DNA of 64,000 nt from NCBI GenBank assembly GCA_030844895.1, contig CM061230.1, positions 4,256,705 to 4,320,704 of the forward strand, in the 5' to 3' direction. A program made the translations under genes and the position numbers. Below the pieces are notes generated by a model. It was not told the DNA's origin, made no database searches, and saw nothing but the letters and a program-made list of their open reading frames with translations. This DNA is from Ambrosia x helenae. Lineage: Eukaryota; Streptophyta; Magnoliopsida; Asterales; Asteraceae. Positions 9,778 to 20,770 of the stretch are shown here, one piece after another. Position 1 is the stretch's first letter; each line of letters opens with the position of its first letter.

Positions 9778-11940
9778 TTAGTTAGATTTGGGAACCCAAG
9801 CCAGTTTGGCTTTGGGTTTGCTCTTGAGAACATTAACAGTTTGTACTTGACCAGGTTGAGGAATCCATGTCTTTTGGGCAATGGATTTTTCATTAAGAGC
9901 AATGGTGGTATCCTTTTGAGGACCACCATCAACCTTGGTCATCAGTAGTTGTACCATATACATGAGATCTTTAATCTCAGCAGTTTGTGAAACTGCTGAT
10001 GATGTAGGTCTAACTACTAAAAGAGAATTTTGAGAAAGAGATTTTTGTTGAGATTTCATCTTTTTCTGAGAAAAGGTGTTTACTGGTTGTTTTTTCTTGG
10101 GAGAAAAAGTTTCTTCAAATCATTTTTGATTTGTTTTCCCACAACCAGTTGTGAAATTTTCTTGTTATACTGAATTCCTTTTCTGTATCTACAAATTTCT
10201 ATCTTATGGTTAAACAAACCACAGATTTCACATTCTTTTGCCTTTTCTTTTTCATTTGAATGCAAATTTCTGACTGTTTTGATTTGTTTTAGGTCATCAG
10301 TAGTTTTCAGGTTCTCAACTCCTGATGTAGATGAAACTACTGATGGCTTAAAGTCAGATTTTATCAGTACTTCTAAAGAACTTTCTTTGTAAGTTTTTAG
10401 AAAGTTTTCATGAAAAGATGTGCATTCTTTCTCTTCAGAAGTTTCATCTGAAACAATTTTTCTCCCATCTTCAGTAGTTTTGGGGGGAAATCTGTTGGTG
10501 TTTCAGTGTGATTGTACCCTATGCCAAACCTAACATTTGATGCACATTGTTTGTTAAGCAGCAGTTGGTACCCTTTACAAGATTCTACCCTTTTTTTCAC
10601 AAACAACCTTGGTGTCAGCAAGCTCTTTTCTGACATTTCCTAGGTCTTCTATCGTGATTTTAAGTTGTGCTTGGGTTTCAATAGCATTGTTAGTCAATTT
10701 AGAATTTTCTTTTGCCTTTGCAGCAAGTTTTCTTTCTAAATCACATTTTATCTGAGTAAATTTTCTCTCAGATTCATTTGCTTTGCCTTGTAAATGCACA
10801 TTGGTCTCAATTATGAGAGCAAAAGATTCTTTACATGAAGTTGAACAAAGTTTTGTTAAAGATTCTTTTGATACCTGAGACAGGGCAGATTTTGAGGTGC
10901 AGCCCTCAAATGCCATTAAGGCAAAATTCTTTCTGCCATTGTCAGGTTCTCCCCAGTTGATGTCAAACATTTTGTTGTCTACATCAGGATTGCACTCAGT
11001 AGTGTCAAAAGGAAGAATGCTCCAGTCAACATACCCTGAGGTGAACAAACTTTGTTGTGAGGGTTGCTGAGTCTATGGAGGTTGTTGAGCAGCTGGAATG
11101 GGAGGGATTGATTGTTGGCTCTATATCTGTTAAGCAGGCATCTGTACATATTGTACTTGTGGCACATATTGGATTTGTGGAGCTTGTGCCTGTAAAAAAT
11201 GTGCACTTCCCTGTGTTCCATTATTCCTATTATAACTAGGGTTAAACTGATTTCCAGACTGAGATTGGTTGTAGCTAGAGCTTCTACACTCTCTAGCAAA
11301 ATGTCCCAACTTCTGACACTTGTGACATCTAAGTTTAGACTTGTCAAAACCAATTTTTGTAGAACTGTTTAGTCCTGGAAATTTCCTTCCTGACCTTTTA
11401 TAAAATTTGTTTGTTTTAATACTTAACATGGCCAGTTGGTGTAAGATGTCCATTTCTTCTAAGTCATCATTGCTGAAATTTTTTAAATCATCCATGATAA
11501 AACACATGTTATTAGCAGTTTGACTATATTCATCATTGTCATAACCTGGGAATGATCTTTCTGATGAGATCCCAGCATTTATGTCAATGGGGTCAAAAGA
11601 TCCAAAACTATTTGAACAAGTAGGTGAATCTTGTCCCAATAGTGTTGTACTACCTGGTAGATAGTCATCAGCAGTTTTACCAGAACTTTGCAATTTCTTC
11701 TTTTGATCGATTTCTCTTTCAAAAGTTAGCAATCTCCCATGTAATTTTGTAAGAGTGAGGGAGCTAAAGTTTCAAGATTAATGTTTACTGGTTTGTAAGG
11801 ACCATATATCACAGATTTCTAGCAACCGGTGTTGGTCTGAAATAATGTATGTGCCATTCTCCTTTGCCAAATATTATATTCATTTCTAACTAGCATAGCA
11901 GGTTTATTGATAGAACCAGTATTATGTGGATCCATTTTAA
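9778..11940 (-). pseudogene. copia-2 gag remnant with two CCHC knuckles
   Basis: It starts MDPHNTGSINKPAML at about 11935. After about 40 codons it meets a TAG (11819-11821) and a frame change, and most of the UBN2 domain is missing. The reading resumes at about 11730 with a CCHC knuckle (CHKCQKLGHFAREC, about 11335-11290) and a coiled-coil tail (11048-10575). A second CCHC (CEICGLFNHKIEIC) follows at 10232-10191. The order knuckle, coiled coil, second knuckle, protease resembles copia-1, so the two belong to related lineages. Frames change at least three times. Confidence 0.82.
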
Positions 11941-12072
11941 AGAGTATTGATTTGTCAAATATCTCTTAAAGTGATGGATGTTGAAAAAAGTGAACTTTTA
12001 ATCCTTTATTGAATATCAATAAGAGCCTGTGTCTGTTTCTCAATGTGTTAGATTGATATGTGATCAGATAAA

Positions 12073-12089
12073 CCAGTGCTTTGATACCA
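12073..12089 (-). other. Primer-binding site of copia-2
   Basis: The minus strand reads TGGTATCAAAGCACTGG, a slightly diverged tRNA-Met complement, two bases inside the LTR edge. Confidence 0.85.
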
Positions 12090-12091
12090 AT

Positions 12092-12778
12092 TGTTGGATC
12101 AGTAATGCTCTTGATGTTTTGCTTGTTAGTGAACACTTATGTGTTTAGCAAGTTCAATCAGATTTGCACAGCGGAATAAGTAAGTAAAGTTACACTATCA
12201 ACAGGAGTTATTACTCCCCTTGATGTTTGAAAACTAAAGACAAGTTTAATGAGAATCTAAGTATTGAATGTGAATGATAATAAATACTCAAACAGATTCT
12301 CAGTAAATGAAATGGAAATAACAATAATAAGCTTTGAAGGATTTCAGTTTCAATTAAAATCAATGTCTAAAACAGAGGGATGAACCCATCTATTTATAGA
12401 CTTGATAAATACATGAACCTTGCCAAAAAAGCAAGTCTGCAACTAGTTGCAACAAGTTGCATTCTTGGAACTTGCACAAAAAAGATAAAGTAATAATAAA
12501 CAAATAAACTACTGAAACATAAGGGCGGTGGAAAGATTCTATTACAAGTGCTGATGAATGACAAACTACTGATGAGTAGTTTGTCTTCAGTAGTTCTTCA
12601 GTGAACTTGTCTGGTTTGACTTCAGAACTTCTGATCTATCTTCTTCAGTACTTGTTGAATCCTTCTTCAGTACTTTAGTCTTCTTTCTTCAGTAGTTCTA
12701 TACTTAGCATAATTTGCAGAAGTATGAATTAGACTAAGGTTTGCAAAAGTGGTTTCCTCAATCTTTTTTGTCCTAACA
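12092..12778 (-). mobile_element. copia-2 5' LTR
   Basis: The plus strand runs from TGTTGG at 12092 to CCTAACA at 12778 (687 bp), the canonical TG...CA termini with a short inverted repeat. The primer site sits directly inside it, and a TATA box lies in the expected place. The outer flank begins CTATA, the expected target duplication, whose partner is lost with the 3' half. Confidence 0.88.
12390..12398 (-). promoter_or_regulatory. TATA box of copia-2 LTR
   Basis: TATAAATAG on the minus strand, roughly 300 bp before the inner LTR edge. Confidence 0.7.
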
Positions 12779-14002
12779 CTATACATCGGTCCTATAAGCG
12801 GTTTGTGGTTTCGTGGATCGGTTTGGTTTGAAAACCGGTTTGAGGAAAACCCCGGTTTTTGAGAAAAAACCGGTATAAGCAAGGTATTTTGGATATTGGA
12901 GAACCGATTTGGCAAAAAAAAACCGGTTTTAAACTCAGTCCTAATCGATTCCAATAGATGGCAGTGTTTGGTGCTAAAAACCGGTTTCAAAACCGAACCG
13001 GTTTGGATAAAAACCGGTTTTATCTTCATAAATAAAAATCGATCCGGTTTGACAAAAAAAAAAACGGTTTATACATGGTCACCGGCCCGTGTAACTCCTA
13101 TAAATAGGAGGTTTCACCTCCTTCAACAGGATTCGATTCCTCAGAGAACACACTTAAACTTACCGGGTCGAACCACCATTTTTGTGTCTGCTATCACGCG
13201 TCTTTCGAGACTATAGGTGGTCGCCTCCTTTCGTACGACCCTTTGATTATTTACAGGTCACGGATGCAGCCTCGGTGTGGAGCAAAGGATTATATCCTGC
13301 AGCAAAACACGAGTCGCCACCCCACGTACCTCCTGTGATGTAAGCAGTATACTCATTATACTCGTTGTTTCTTCAGGATTGACATAAAATAATTTTTTAA
13401 CGGCAATCTAAACTATTCTTAAAATACCTTTTTTTTCTTAGAACTAGTAATTTGGTTGTCGCGTGTTACAACGGTGCTACGGGTGGAATGCGTAGTAAGA
13501 TACCGAGTGTAAAACATAATGTGTAAAAGACAATTACAAAAAAAAAAAAAAAAAAAAAGAGTGTAAAACGCAATATGTAAAAAACAATTACAAAAAGGTG
13601 GGAAATACAAAGGTAGACATGAAATGTAAAATAGAGCGCCTACAACCATGAAATGACATTTGCAAGTGGTGGACATGTTTACTGTTAACAACTATTTATG
13701 GATAAACCACCCGCAAAAACCACATCAAATAATTTCAATAAAAAAATTAGAAAAATTACCAAACATCAATTACTATATTAGCAAGCTTCTGACCAAAAAT
13801 CGTGTGAAAATAATATGGTTAAGACCTCGAAACCGTGTCACCAATACGACTGACCTGCTATTGACAGCAAGTGAAAACCGGCGTTGCGAACATGTTATGG
13901 CATCTTAATCGTACACTTTTTGACTTGAAGCCCTTTTCTAGCACTTAAACCAATGTATTAGGACTATTGACACATTTCATATGAAAGCAAAACCGTTAGT
14001 TG
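12779..14002. other. Unassigned region with CCGG-rich simple repeats
   Basis: From 12790 to 13075 the sequence is built of aaaccggttt-like words in both orientations, a simple decayed repeat. At 13096-13110 there is a TATA-like ctataaatagg followed by about 300 bp that could be an old promoter or LTR piece. No termini or partner copy were found. From 13400 to 14002 only A/T-rich DNA with a poly-A run is seen. No gene is supported. Confidence 0.4.
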
Positions 14003-14010
14003 GAGATTAC

Positions 14011-14685
14011 CAGGGCCGGCCTTGAGGGGGTGCGGGGAGGACTCCCGGCCTGGGCCCAGTTTCTAAAGGGGCACTTTGAGCGGCGACGAGTGTTTTCTTT
14101 CTGTAACTATTTCTTTCTATTTTCGACCCAAAAAGAGATCTCATCTTGAACATTACTGGTTATAAACGCAAGAAAGTGAATAGTAGATAAGGAAGAAGAT
14201 GAGTCATACATGAAAAAACTAGATTGGAAGGATACGACATAATTAAAAAAAAAAAATTGAAGTGTGTTACTTGAGATTTGTGTTATGGTACAGTAATTGT
14301 GCAGCCTTTGTAGCAAATTTTAATATATAGTAGTAGTACAAAACAATAATTGTCTCACGCTTTTACACATAATGCAAGTCAAATTCATTTTATTAAAAAA
14401 AAAATTTTAAGTCGATCTAGACATAAAATAATGGCCCTTCAAATTATTATGGAATTTTAAGAAATGGTGGTTTTTTATGAGCCAATTAGCCAAACATCTT
14501 AATTTTTATAATTATTACGATGCTTTCAGTTCTATATTTGGTTCGACCAGTCCGACTAGGGAACCAGTAAGGACACCGGTTCAACGTCCGCTTCGGTTAT
14601 GAAAACATTGCTTAAAAAACCTAAGACTAAGGGGCACATATTTCGCGGCTCGGCCCGAGCACCTGAATTTTCAGGGCCGGCCCTG
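14011..14685. mobile_element. hAT-type non-autonomous element
   Basis: It begins CAGGGCCGGCCTTG and ends CAGGGCCGGCCCTG, so the two ends are inverted versions of one palindromic terminus. It is flanked by a perfect 8 bp duplication GAGATTAC (14003-14010 and 14686-14693). An 8 bp duplication with CAGGG-type ends is diagnostic of the hAT superfamily. Length is 675 bp. Subterminal GGGGCAC motifs occur near both ends. No transposase is encoded. Confidence 0.9.
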
Positions 14686-14693
14686 GAGATTAC

Positions 14694-15007
14694 CATTGAC
14701 TTAGAACTATGCATTAAGGACAACATATTCATCCTACGACTAATAAATTAACCCCGACAATCTTACAAAAATTAACTGAGAAAGAACTCTACTATGACAC
14801 ATCATCTCCATGATACCAAATATCAAATTCATCAATTCCTTTGCACTAAAAGTCAACTTAACTTACAACACATTTAGAAAATGATAAATGTAATTCTATT
14901 ATGTGCAGAATTACTCACCTTGGCTCGTAGGGTTAATCATATCATGAATCCTTCGCCCTGCCCATCTCTGATTTTGACAAACTAAATCCCATTTTGACTA
15001 ATTAAAA
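14694..15007. other. No feature recognised
   Basis: Low-complexity-free, A/T-rich DNA without an open frame or repeat signature that I can identify. Confidence 0.5.
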
Positions 15008-15017
15008 GAAACTTTTA

Positions 15018-15286
15018 ACTGTCCAACACTTGTAGCTCAGTTGGTTGGTTGGTTGGTCTAAGTTTTCTTTAGGAGGCTTGGGTTCAATCCCCACTAGCTA
15101 CATTTAAAGGATAAAATGAGAAATGAAGGATGACTCGGTCATAGGCCAGGAGTTCGAGTCCTGATCTCGCCCGGGTTTTCCCCAGTTCGAACCACTATCG
15201 AGCGGGGTTCCCAGCAAGGGAAGCTAATTTGCCCGAGCCCCTTTGTGGGAGTCTCGCGGTTGTTGTGTTGGCCGTTCTAAAAAAAT
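15018..15286 (+). mobile_element. tRNA-derived SINE, copy 1
   Basis: The head has a pol III A box (TAGCTCAGTTGG) and a B box (GGTTCAATCCC). A second B-like box (GAGTTCGAGTCC) lies about 50 bp further on. The body ends GTTGGCCGTTCTAAAAAAAT. A perfect 10 bp duplication GAAACTTTTA flanks it (15008-15017 and 15287-15296), as left by LINE-driven retroposition. It shares head, second box and tail with the copy at 18718-19045. Pol III would transcribe it. It encodes no protein and does not fold as a functional tRNA. Confidence 0.9.
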
Positions 15287-15296
15287 GAAACTTTTA

Positions 15297-15785
15297 GCAA
15301 TTTGTAATTTAGTCCCTGAAGTTTTATGATGCTTTATTTCAAATCCAAACTTTTACTTCTTTAATTTATTACTATCGATTCGTTAAAACATATCCTTAAC
15401 ATCGTATAGAATATTTAGTGCACTATACCTATCTATTTGAAAAAATAACTTGTATACTAACATATACACATGTATTTTACCCTTTCCTTGCGTTTATTTA
15501 AAATTTGTTCGATTGGTGTCCTCAGCCTGTGTAAGAAGTGGTTTTGAGAAACGAGTGTTGATCCGGTTTTAAATGATTGTGTTTATTTATTGATTGAATT
15601 TGACACCACACAAATATTGAATATTGCAAATTGAGCTTTAAATCACACGCGAAGGATACACAGAATGAGAAATCGAAGATGAGCAACATTGACAACCAAT
15701 AACCAAATGATTCAGATTTTGTATTATTGGTTATGAAACGTTTATGACATTCATTACACCCCTCTTGACCATTTTAGTGATTGAG
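15297..15785. other. No feature recognised
   Basis: A/T-rich spacer. A stretch near 15305 (tttagtccctgaagtttta) resembles a widely dispersed plant repeat, but no borders are visible. Confidence 0.4.
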
Positions 15786-15788
15786 TAA

Positions 15789-16438
15789 GAGCACCTTTAA
15801 TGTACAAACCAAGGTTTTCAGAACCGGACCGGACGTCGAACCGGACCCTCGGGCGGTTCACCGGTCCAACCGGTCCGACCGGTTCGACCGGTCCAACGAA
15901 CCGGGCCAAAATTGCTTCGAAACCCAAAATATCAAAAAAAATAATAAAAAAAAACCGGTTCGACCACCGGTTTTCCGGTCCGGCTGGCCGGTTTTCCGGT
16001 CCGAAGCCAGTTCGCTGCAGAAACGGTCCAACCACCCGAACCGGACCGGTCCAAGTCCCGGAGCCTGGTCCGACCGGCTGGTCTGGTTCGGTTTTCAAAA
16101 CACTGTACAAACGGACGGTCCGTTTGTTTCAAATGGACCGAGATATGAGTTTGATGCATTGGAGGAGTTTGAATTTCTTGGGTCCGTCTGCTGCAGCGGA
16201 CCGGTCCGATTCAAATTATGGCGGGCCCCTTTATGGTACTTTAATATTAAATAAAAAAATAATTTTTTGTGTGTGGGGTATAGATTAAATAAAAGGAAAA
16301 GTATGTGATAAGGTGGAGGTTTGGAATGGTTTGGGGTTGGATGAAAAAAATAGGGTTTGGTTAGTAATAGTTTGAAATGATATGGTATGGTGATTTGACG
16401 GTTTAGAATGATTTGTTTGACTAGAATTGTGGATGCTC
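15789..16438. mobile_element. PIF/Harbinger (Tourist-like) element hosting a nested hAT
   Basis: The ends are GAGCACC... and ...GGATGCTC, flanked by TAA on both sides (15786-15788 and 16439-16441), which is the 3 bp duplication of PIF/Harbinger elements. The right half (aagtatgtgataaggtgg...gtggatgctc) resembles 45470-45585, another Harbinger end in this window. A hAT element (15810-16104) sits inside its left end. A palindrome (about 16108-16126) flanks the nested insertion. Confidence 0.75.
15810..16104. mobile_element. CCGG-rich hAT MITE nested in a Harbinger element
   Basis: The termini CAAGGTTTTCAGAACCG and, inverted, AGTGTTTTGAAAACCG pair imperfectly. A perfect 8 bp duplication GTACAAAC flanks it (15802-15809, 16105-16112). 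The interior is made of overlapping ccggtccgaccggttcgacc words, so every frame appears open; these frames are composition artefacts. Length is 295 bp. Confidence 0.82.
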
Positions 16439-16534
16439 TAATAGTGCTGAGCACCTTGACTACAACAAGAGACCTAAACCATTCACCATAAAAGAAATGT
16501 CATGTTCTGACTTACATTTTAATTTCAACTAGCA

Positions 16535-16565
16535 AAAATCAGTCGCGCTACGCGCGGCAATCTAG
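16535..16565 (+). mobile_element. Helitron 3' end
   Basis: A GC hairpin (GTCGCGC TA CGCGCGGC) is followed by AAT and CTAG at 16562-16565, then T. A 3' hairpin a few bases before CTRR, with insertion next to T, is the Helitron signature. The matching 5' TC end was not located. Confidence 0.65.
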
Positions 16566-16994
16566 TTTTCGACTGGATTTCTGGGTGGTTTGTGGCGAGT
16601 TTTCGGGCGGGCTTCTTTCTGGGCGGTATTTGGCAATAGGCTGGCAGGCGGATATACAATTTTGTAAAAGTTGGGTGGTCAATATCGGAAGTCATGCAAA
16701 AAATAAACTATTGCGTCGTCAGTTGTTGTTTAATAGATAGTTTAATTTCAAGTTTATCTACACACGTACACTCGTATAACTTATAAATTCAGATTTTGTT
16801 TCTCATGTTCACAATTTTTTTATCGACCGAAAACCTATCGTGAGTTTAAGAAATGGAAATTAAATAAGGACAAAAAGGTGACAACAAAATGTGATATATA
16901 GTCGTACGTGAGTTAGACCCTTGAAACTCCAAATACATTAAACTACTCCCAAGCATTAAGAAAGGAACAATATCAAGTTTCCTTAATTATCAGC

Positions 16995-17227
16995 CAACAC
17001 TTGATTATCTAATTACTGACCATCAGCATCCAAAACTTGATTATTTTGATCCTGATCATCATGAGCCAAGAATTGTTGTTTATCTTGCCTTGATTACCAT
17101 TAGCCATGACTTGATTATCCTGTTCGTGATCATCATTAGCCAAGTCTTGATTTTCTTATTCCTGATGATCATTAGCCAAGTCTTGATTATCTTATTCCTG
17201 ATGATCATTAGCCAAATCTTGGCCCGG
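16995..17227 (-). repeat. 36 bp minisatellite overlapping the NPF 3' end
   Basis: About six degenerate copies of a 36 bp unit (core cttgattatcttattcctga then tgatcattagccaag). The length is a multiple of three, and on the minus strand in the transporter frame each unit reads QDLANDHQEQDN or a variant. The first two CAA codons are now TAA, so the transporter frame stops within the first unit at 17192. Confidence 0.75.
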
Positions 17228-17992
17228 GTAAAAATACCTTGCGACACAACAATATAATACAAAGTTTGCTACAGAAACATATACCAATACCAAATAATAC
17301 TTGTCTAGCCGACTGTCGTTGATTGTGTCCCCAAACCATCCATATAGACAATAAATTATTAAGATGAGGACAATGTTCAACAACTTCCCTAAGCCCATCA
17401 CAATTTCAATATATTCTTCCCCGTAACTTTTAAGCTTAGGTTGTTCTTCCATTTGTAACTTGTAAAACTCTAACACCCCTTCCTGAGTAAGTCCATCCAT
17501 GCACCCAAGCACAAAATATTGAGGCACTAACCAAAGAAAACTTATGGAAGTATTTGAATCCTTATCAACCAAATAGCCGACTTCTTTTAACCTGTGAATC
17601 TCCAGCCGCCAAGCGAAAATGCAGCTAATAGTTCCACAGACCATTCCGACACCAATTTTGACCTTCTCCTTTGTATTTAAATACTTAATATGGCTATACA
17701 AAAGTGGGATAGCATAGCCTGAGAAACTGTAAACAATGCTATAGATCTGTATTGGTCTTTCGTTGCTCACATTTAGGTTGGTGTATTGCAGAAGAAAAAA
17801 GGTATCCCAGTTGCTAATATTATGGATACCACAAAAAACATTACCCACATGGGAAGCATTCTTAGAAGACTCTTTACTATGACCACATCATCTTCTCTGC
17901 TGGTATCTTCCTGTGGAATCCCTTCACTTTCTGTGTTTTCAGTTTCTAAATTCTGTGGGGAGTTATCTTGTCTTGCAAACTTCATAGAACAC
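17192..17992 (-). pseudogene. NRT1/PTR-family (NPF) transporter, C-terminal exon, frameshifted
   Basis: The minus strand encodes the C-terminal half of a proton-coupled NPF carrier (plasma or internal membrane; nitrate, peptide or hormone substrates in the family). Landmarks are a hydrophilic central loop, LLRMLPMWVMFF, then after a shift TFFLLQ...NERPIQIYSIVYSF, WLVPQYFVLGCMDGLTQEGVLEFY and the last helices ending VARYFYPGQD. Between ILATG and TFFLLQ (about 17812) one base is missing: restoring the family's TGNTFF would need one more A. The exon starts after ...GACTAG at 17993. Its phase fits the donor at 28271. It resembles the NPF5 subgroup. The frameshift makes this copy a likely pseudogene. 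Confidence 0.85.
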
Positions 17993-18702
17993 CTAGTCAC
18001 AAAGACAAAGCACTGATTCAGACACTAATTGACAGTGCCTACTTGTACAGTGAAAACTGAAAACTAATATAATTCTCTGACTTCACATTGGTAAAAAAAA
18101 TACAGCAAATATACATACACGCTGCGAACCTGCAATAAAAGGCTTTGAGTTTGGTAACAAATCAATATATAAAGACACGATTATTGATATTCTCATGGGC
18201 ATCTGACGGGATTCCGCATCCTATATATGAAAACAAAATTAATACATATGCGCTTTAGTCTTGTGCGCCCTTAAGAAATTTTGATACCGGGCTACCGGCC
18301 CTTATATAACTTTGACACCAACCTCAATAAATTTTGACACCAGCTTTGAAGAAAAGATAATTTTAAAATTTTAACATTACATACATAAAATTCCGATGAA
18401 GTGATTAGCAAACATAAGAGCATTATAAACTAAATAAGATTAAGGGGCTGTTTGATAGCCTGGTAATAATTTCATTAAGATCATATCTTTGAATCATTCT
18501 GTATTAAAAGACTGATTAACAACTTTTACGCCTTTAAGTGTTGAGTCTATAGAAATCTAAGCGGAAGCGATTTTCTATTTGGTTTTATTTATTTGTTTGA
18601 GCCCTGCAGCGGGAGGGCTGCTCAGTTTCTAGCTGGCGACTCTCAAAATGGCTAGATGGATTTTGTGTAAGAAATGTAGAGAGAATAGGATATGAAAGGA
18701 GT
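17993..18702 (-). other. NPF intron, distal part
   Basis: A/T-rich intron sequence between the transporter exon and a SINE. No other feature recognised. Confidence 0.5.
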
Positions 18703-18717
18703 ATGTATTTCTTATTG

Positions 18718-19045
18718 GTCCTTCACGGGTAGCTCAGTTGGTGAATGGACCAGTGATCTCTCTTGGAGGTCTCAGGTTCGATTCCCACGAAGGTCATAAT
18801 GAGAAATGATGGATGACTCATGGCCTATAGTCATGAGTTCGAGTCCTGATCTCGCCAGGTTTTACCGGTTCACTACTGTCGTGCCTTCGGGCGGGTATGT
18901 GGGTCGGGTTTTCCCTGGAAGCGGGCTGTCGGGCAGGCTAGGGGCTTTGTGCGTCCGGGGTGGGCCGGGCTATGCCCTGTCTTTGCCACTGGGGGGGGGG
19001 GGGGGGTACGAAGTACCGACGTTGTTTAGTTGGCCGTTAAAAAAA
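18718..19045 (+). mobile_element. tRNA-derived SINE, copy 2
   Basis: Same family as 15018-15286. A box TAGCTCAGTTGG, perfect B box GGTTCGATTCC, second B-like box GAGTTCGAGTCC, and the same tail GTTGGCCGTTAAAAAAA. It is flanked by a perfect 15 bp duplication ATGTATTTCTTATTG (18703-18717 and 19046-19060). A GC-rich insertion, ending in a run of about 13 G near 18995, makes it longer than copy 1. Confidence 0.92.
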
Positions 19046-19060
19046 ATGTATTTCTTATTG

Positions 19061-20324
19061 ATTGAATTGTTTTGGTACATAACAAGGAGTAAACAAACTC
19101 CTATATAAATACATGAAGAATATGTAAAATGAGGAAATGACTAAACTTTGGGGTATAATCCAAGGAGACTAGTCTTGGTCAATGATCAATAATGTTGGTC
19201 AATGGTCAATGTCAACATTATTGATCACTTGGGGCACAAAGTTGGAGCAAGTCTTGAAGCACAAATCTTGGAAGACTTTGACTAGTCAAATAGTCATGAT
19301 CTTCAATAGAGTCATTAATTAAGAGGCTTGACTTACCCAGCCAGACTAGTTGATGGTGGAGGAGTTGGTGGTGGGTTGAGGATGTTCAAATGTAATCGGC
19401 ATGCACAAGGTTTGTTTGTTACGGTTTGAATGTTGATGGAGGGAAAAGATTAAAACCAATCTTAAGACACTTACAGATGATATGATTTGGTCCTATATAT
19501 ACTATGTGAATCGATGCCTCCTAGGGACCCAACCGTGCAACAATATAACCGCCTATAACTACCTTTGTGATACACCAGTTCACTTATACAATACTACGCT
19601 TAGGACTTTATTTATTATATACATTTATCCTAAGTATTAACACATAATAACTTATGATATAATTTTCAAGATTAAGTCTAACAGAGGAGGTGGTTCATGA
19701 GTGGTCGACTAAGGGTTATGAGTAAATGGATAAATAAGCTTAATGGGTAAGAGGTTTACTAGCTGATTTAAGAGATGTTCTATCACTGAAACAACCACAC
19801 TCAATGTTGACTGATTCAAATGTGGCTCTTAGTGAAATCATTAAGAGGCTTCCAAACAACCTTAAGTGTCTTTGGTTCAATGACATGACATCTCTATCAA
19901 TCTATAAGCCTCTTACCTATTATGTTTCAAAGTGATGTTGAAGATGGTTCTAGAAAATTAGCTCACGCAATATAATATATTGTTCTATACCAAATCAGGA
20001 GACTAAGGAGGCCAGGATAGATATAAACAGGCCCAAGAATTTTCAAGCACCTTCAACATACATAATTCATGTGAAATTTCTGGATCTTTTACCATTGTAG
20101 ACAAACATATTCTTTGAGTAGAATAGTAAAATATGTTTTCCGATAATTGTGTCCAACACGATACCTCGGCCATTATACTTCTTCCTAGTCTTCCATTTTA
20201 TTCATTTGATTTCTAACCAGTATAGAGAGTGTGGTTAGACATTCGGTTTATAAAGATATAAAATGACACATAGTTATATGTGAATGTATACTTTTAACTT
20301 TTTGTAACACAATTATTTCTTATA
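19061..20324. other. Intronic/intergenic DNA, no feature recognised
   Basis: No protein, terminus or repeat that I can place. A possible 5' part and 5' LTR of the first ARID element should lie here or upstream, but I see no match to the LTR at 25622-25872. Confidence 0.4.
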
Positions 20325-20494
20325 ATGAATCAGGAAACCCCAAAACATTTCCTCTTTGTTAGACTAAGTGTTAAAAGATCAGACAAGAATGAAAAGGGCA
20401 TGAAGTGTGGACGATGCAAATATGGTGACCACTTTTCTTATATGTGCCCAAAGACTAAGACAACTTTGATGCATAACAAAGCCAAAGAACAATT
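20325..20494 (+). pseudogene. ARID element copy A, 5' fragment (zinc knuckle)
   Basis: It encodes a short stretch with a complete CCHC knuckle, CGRCKYGDHFSYMC, then PKTKTTLMHNKAKEQF, where a copia LTR interrupts it. The same order (knuckle, Lys-rich, then FETF...ARID) is found in copy B. The gene resumes at 24925. Reading across the insertion gives ...KEQF-A-SDTQKGRE, so the insertion is precise and later than the coding sequence. Confidence 0.8.
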
Positions 20495-20770
20495 TGTTGA
20501 TATCAGATAACTTAATGCACTCACAAAGAATAATCAAATGAATCAATCTCACTGGCTTTTATTATTTCTGTTATGAATGAAAAACATGAACAATGAGCGG
20601 GTACTTATATAGGCAACATTACAACGAAAATAAAGAGAAAGAGCAACAAACTAGGAATTATTCAAATTTGAAAATAACGTTATCAACTAACTGAAAAGCC
20701 AGTAACATTCGGAGACTGGTTCAAATCATCACGTGCATGTGCATGGGGAGTGTTGAATCATTTCTCAATA
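20495..20770 (-). repeat. copia-3 3' LTR
   Basis: The plus strand begins TGTTGATATCAGATAAC and ends TTTCTCAATA. It aligns with 24674-24924 with scattered differences and an internal segment of about 35 bp missing from the other LTR. A TATATAAG box is present in minus orientation. Confidence 0.88.

Larger units (their letters stand above)
8225..12778 (-). mobile_element. copia-2 element, 3' half missing
   Basis: Order on the minus strand: 5' LTR, primer site, gag remnants, protease, integrase, then an abrupt end at 8225 where a Ty3-type LTR begins. Reverse transcriptase, RNase H and the 3' LTR are absent from the window and were either separated by the insertion or lost. Several nonsense and frameshift changes show that the copy is old. 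Confidence 0.88.

Noticed and set aside
12779..13300. Old pararetrovirus or LTR promoter around the TATA-like box near 13096
   Set aside because: No polymerase, coat or primer-site evidence and no terminal repeats, so left unassigned.
15028..15110. tRNA gene call from the A and B boxes (also at 18722-18800 and 33130-33330)
   Set aside because: The boxes are pol III-like, but no acceptor/anticodon cloverleaf can be completed, and flanking target duplications plus tails identify SINEs.
15800..16290. Long overlapping frames in several phases as genes
   Set aside because: They arise from ccggtccgacc simple repeats inside a hAT MITE.
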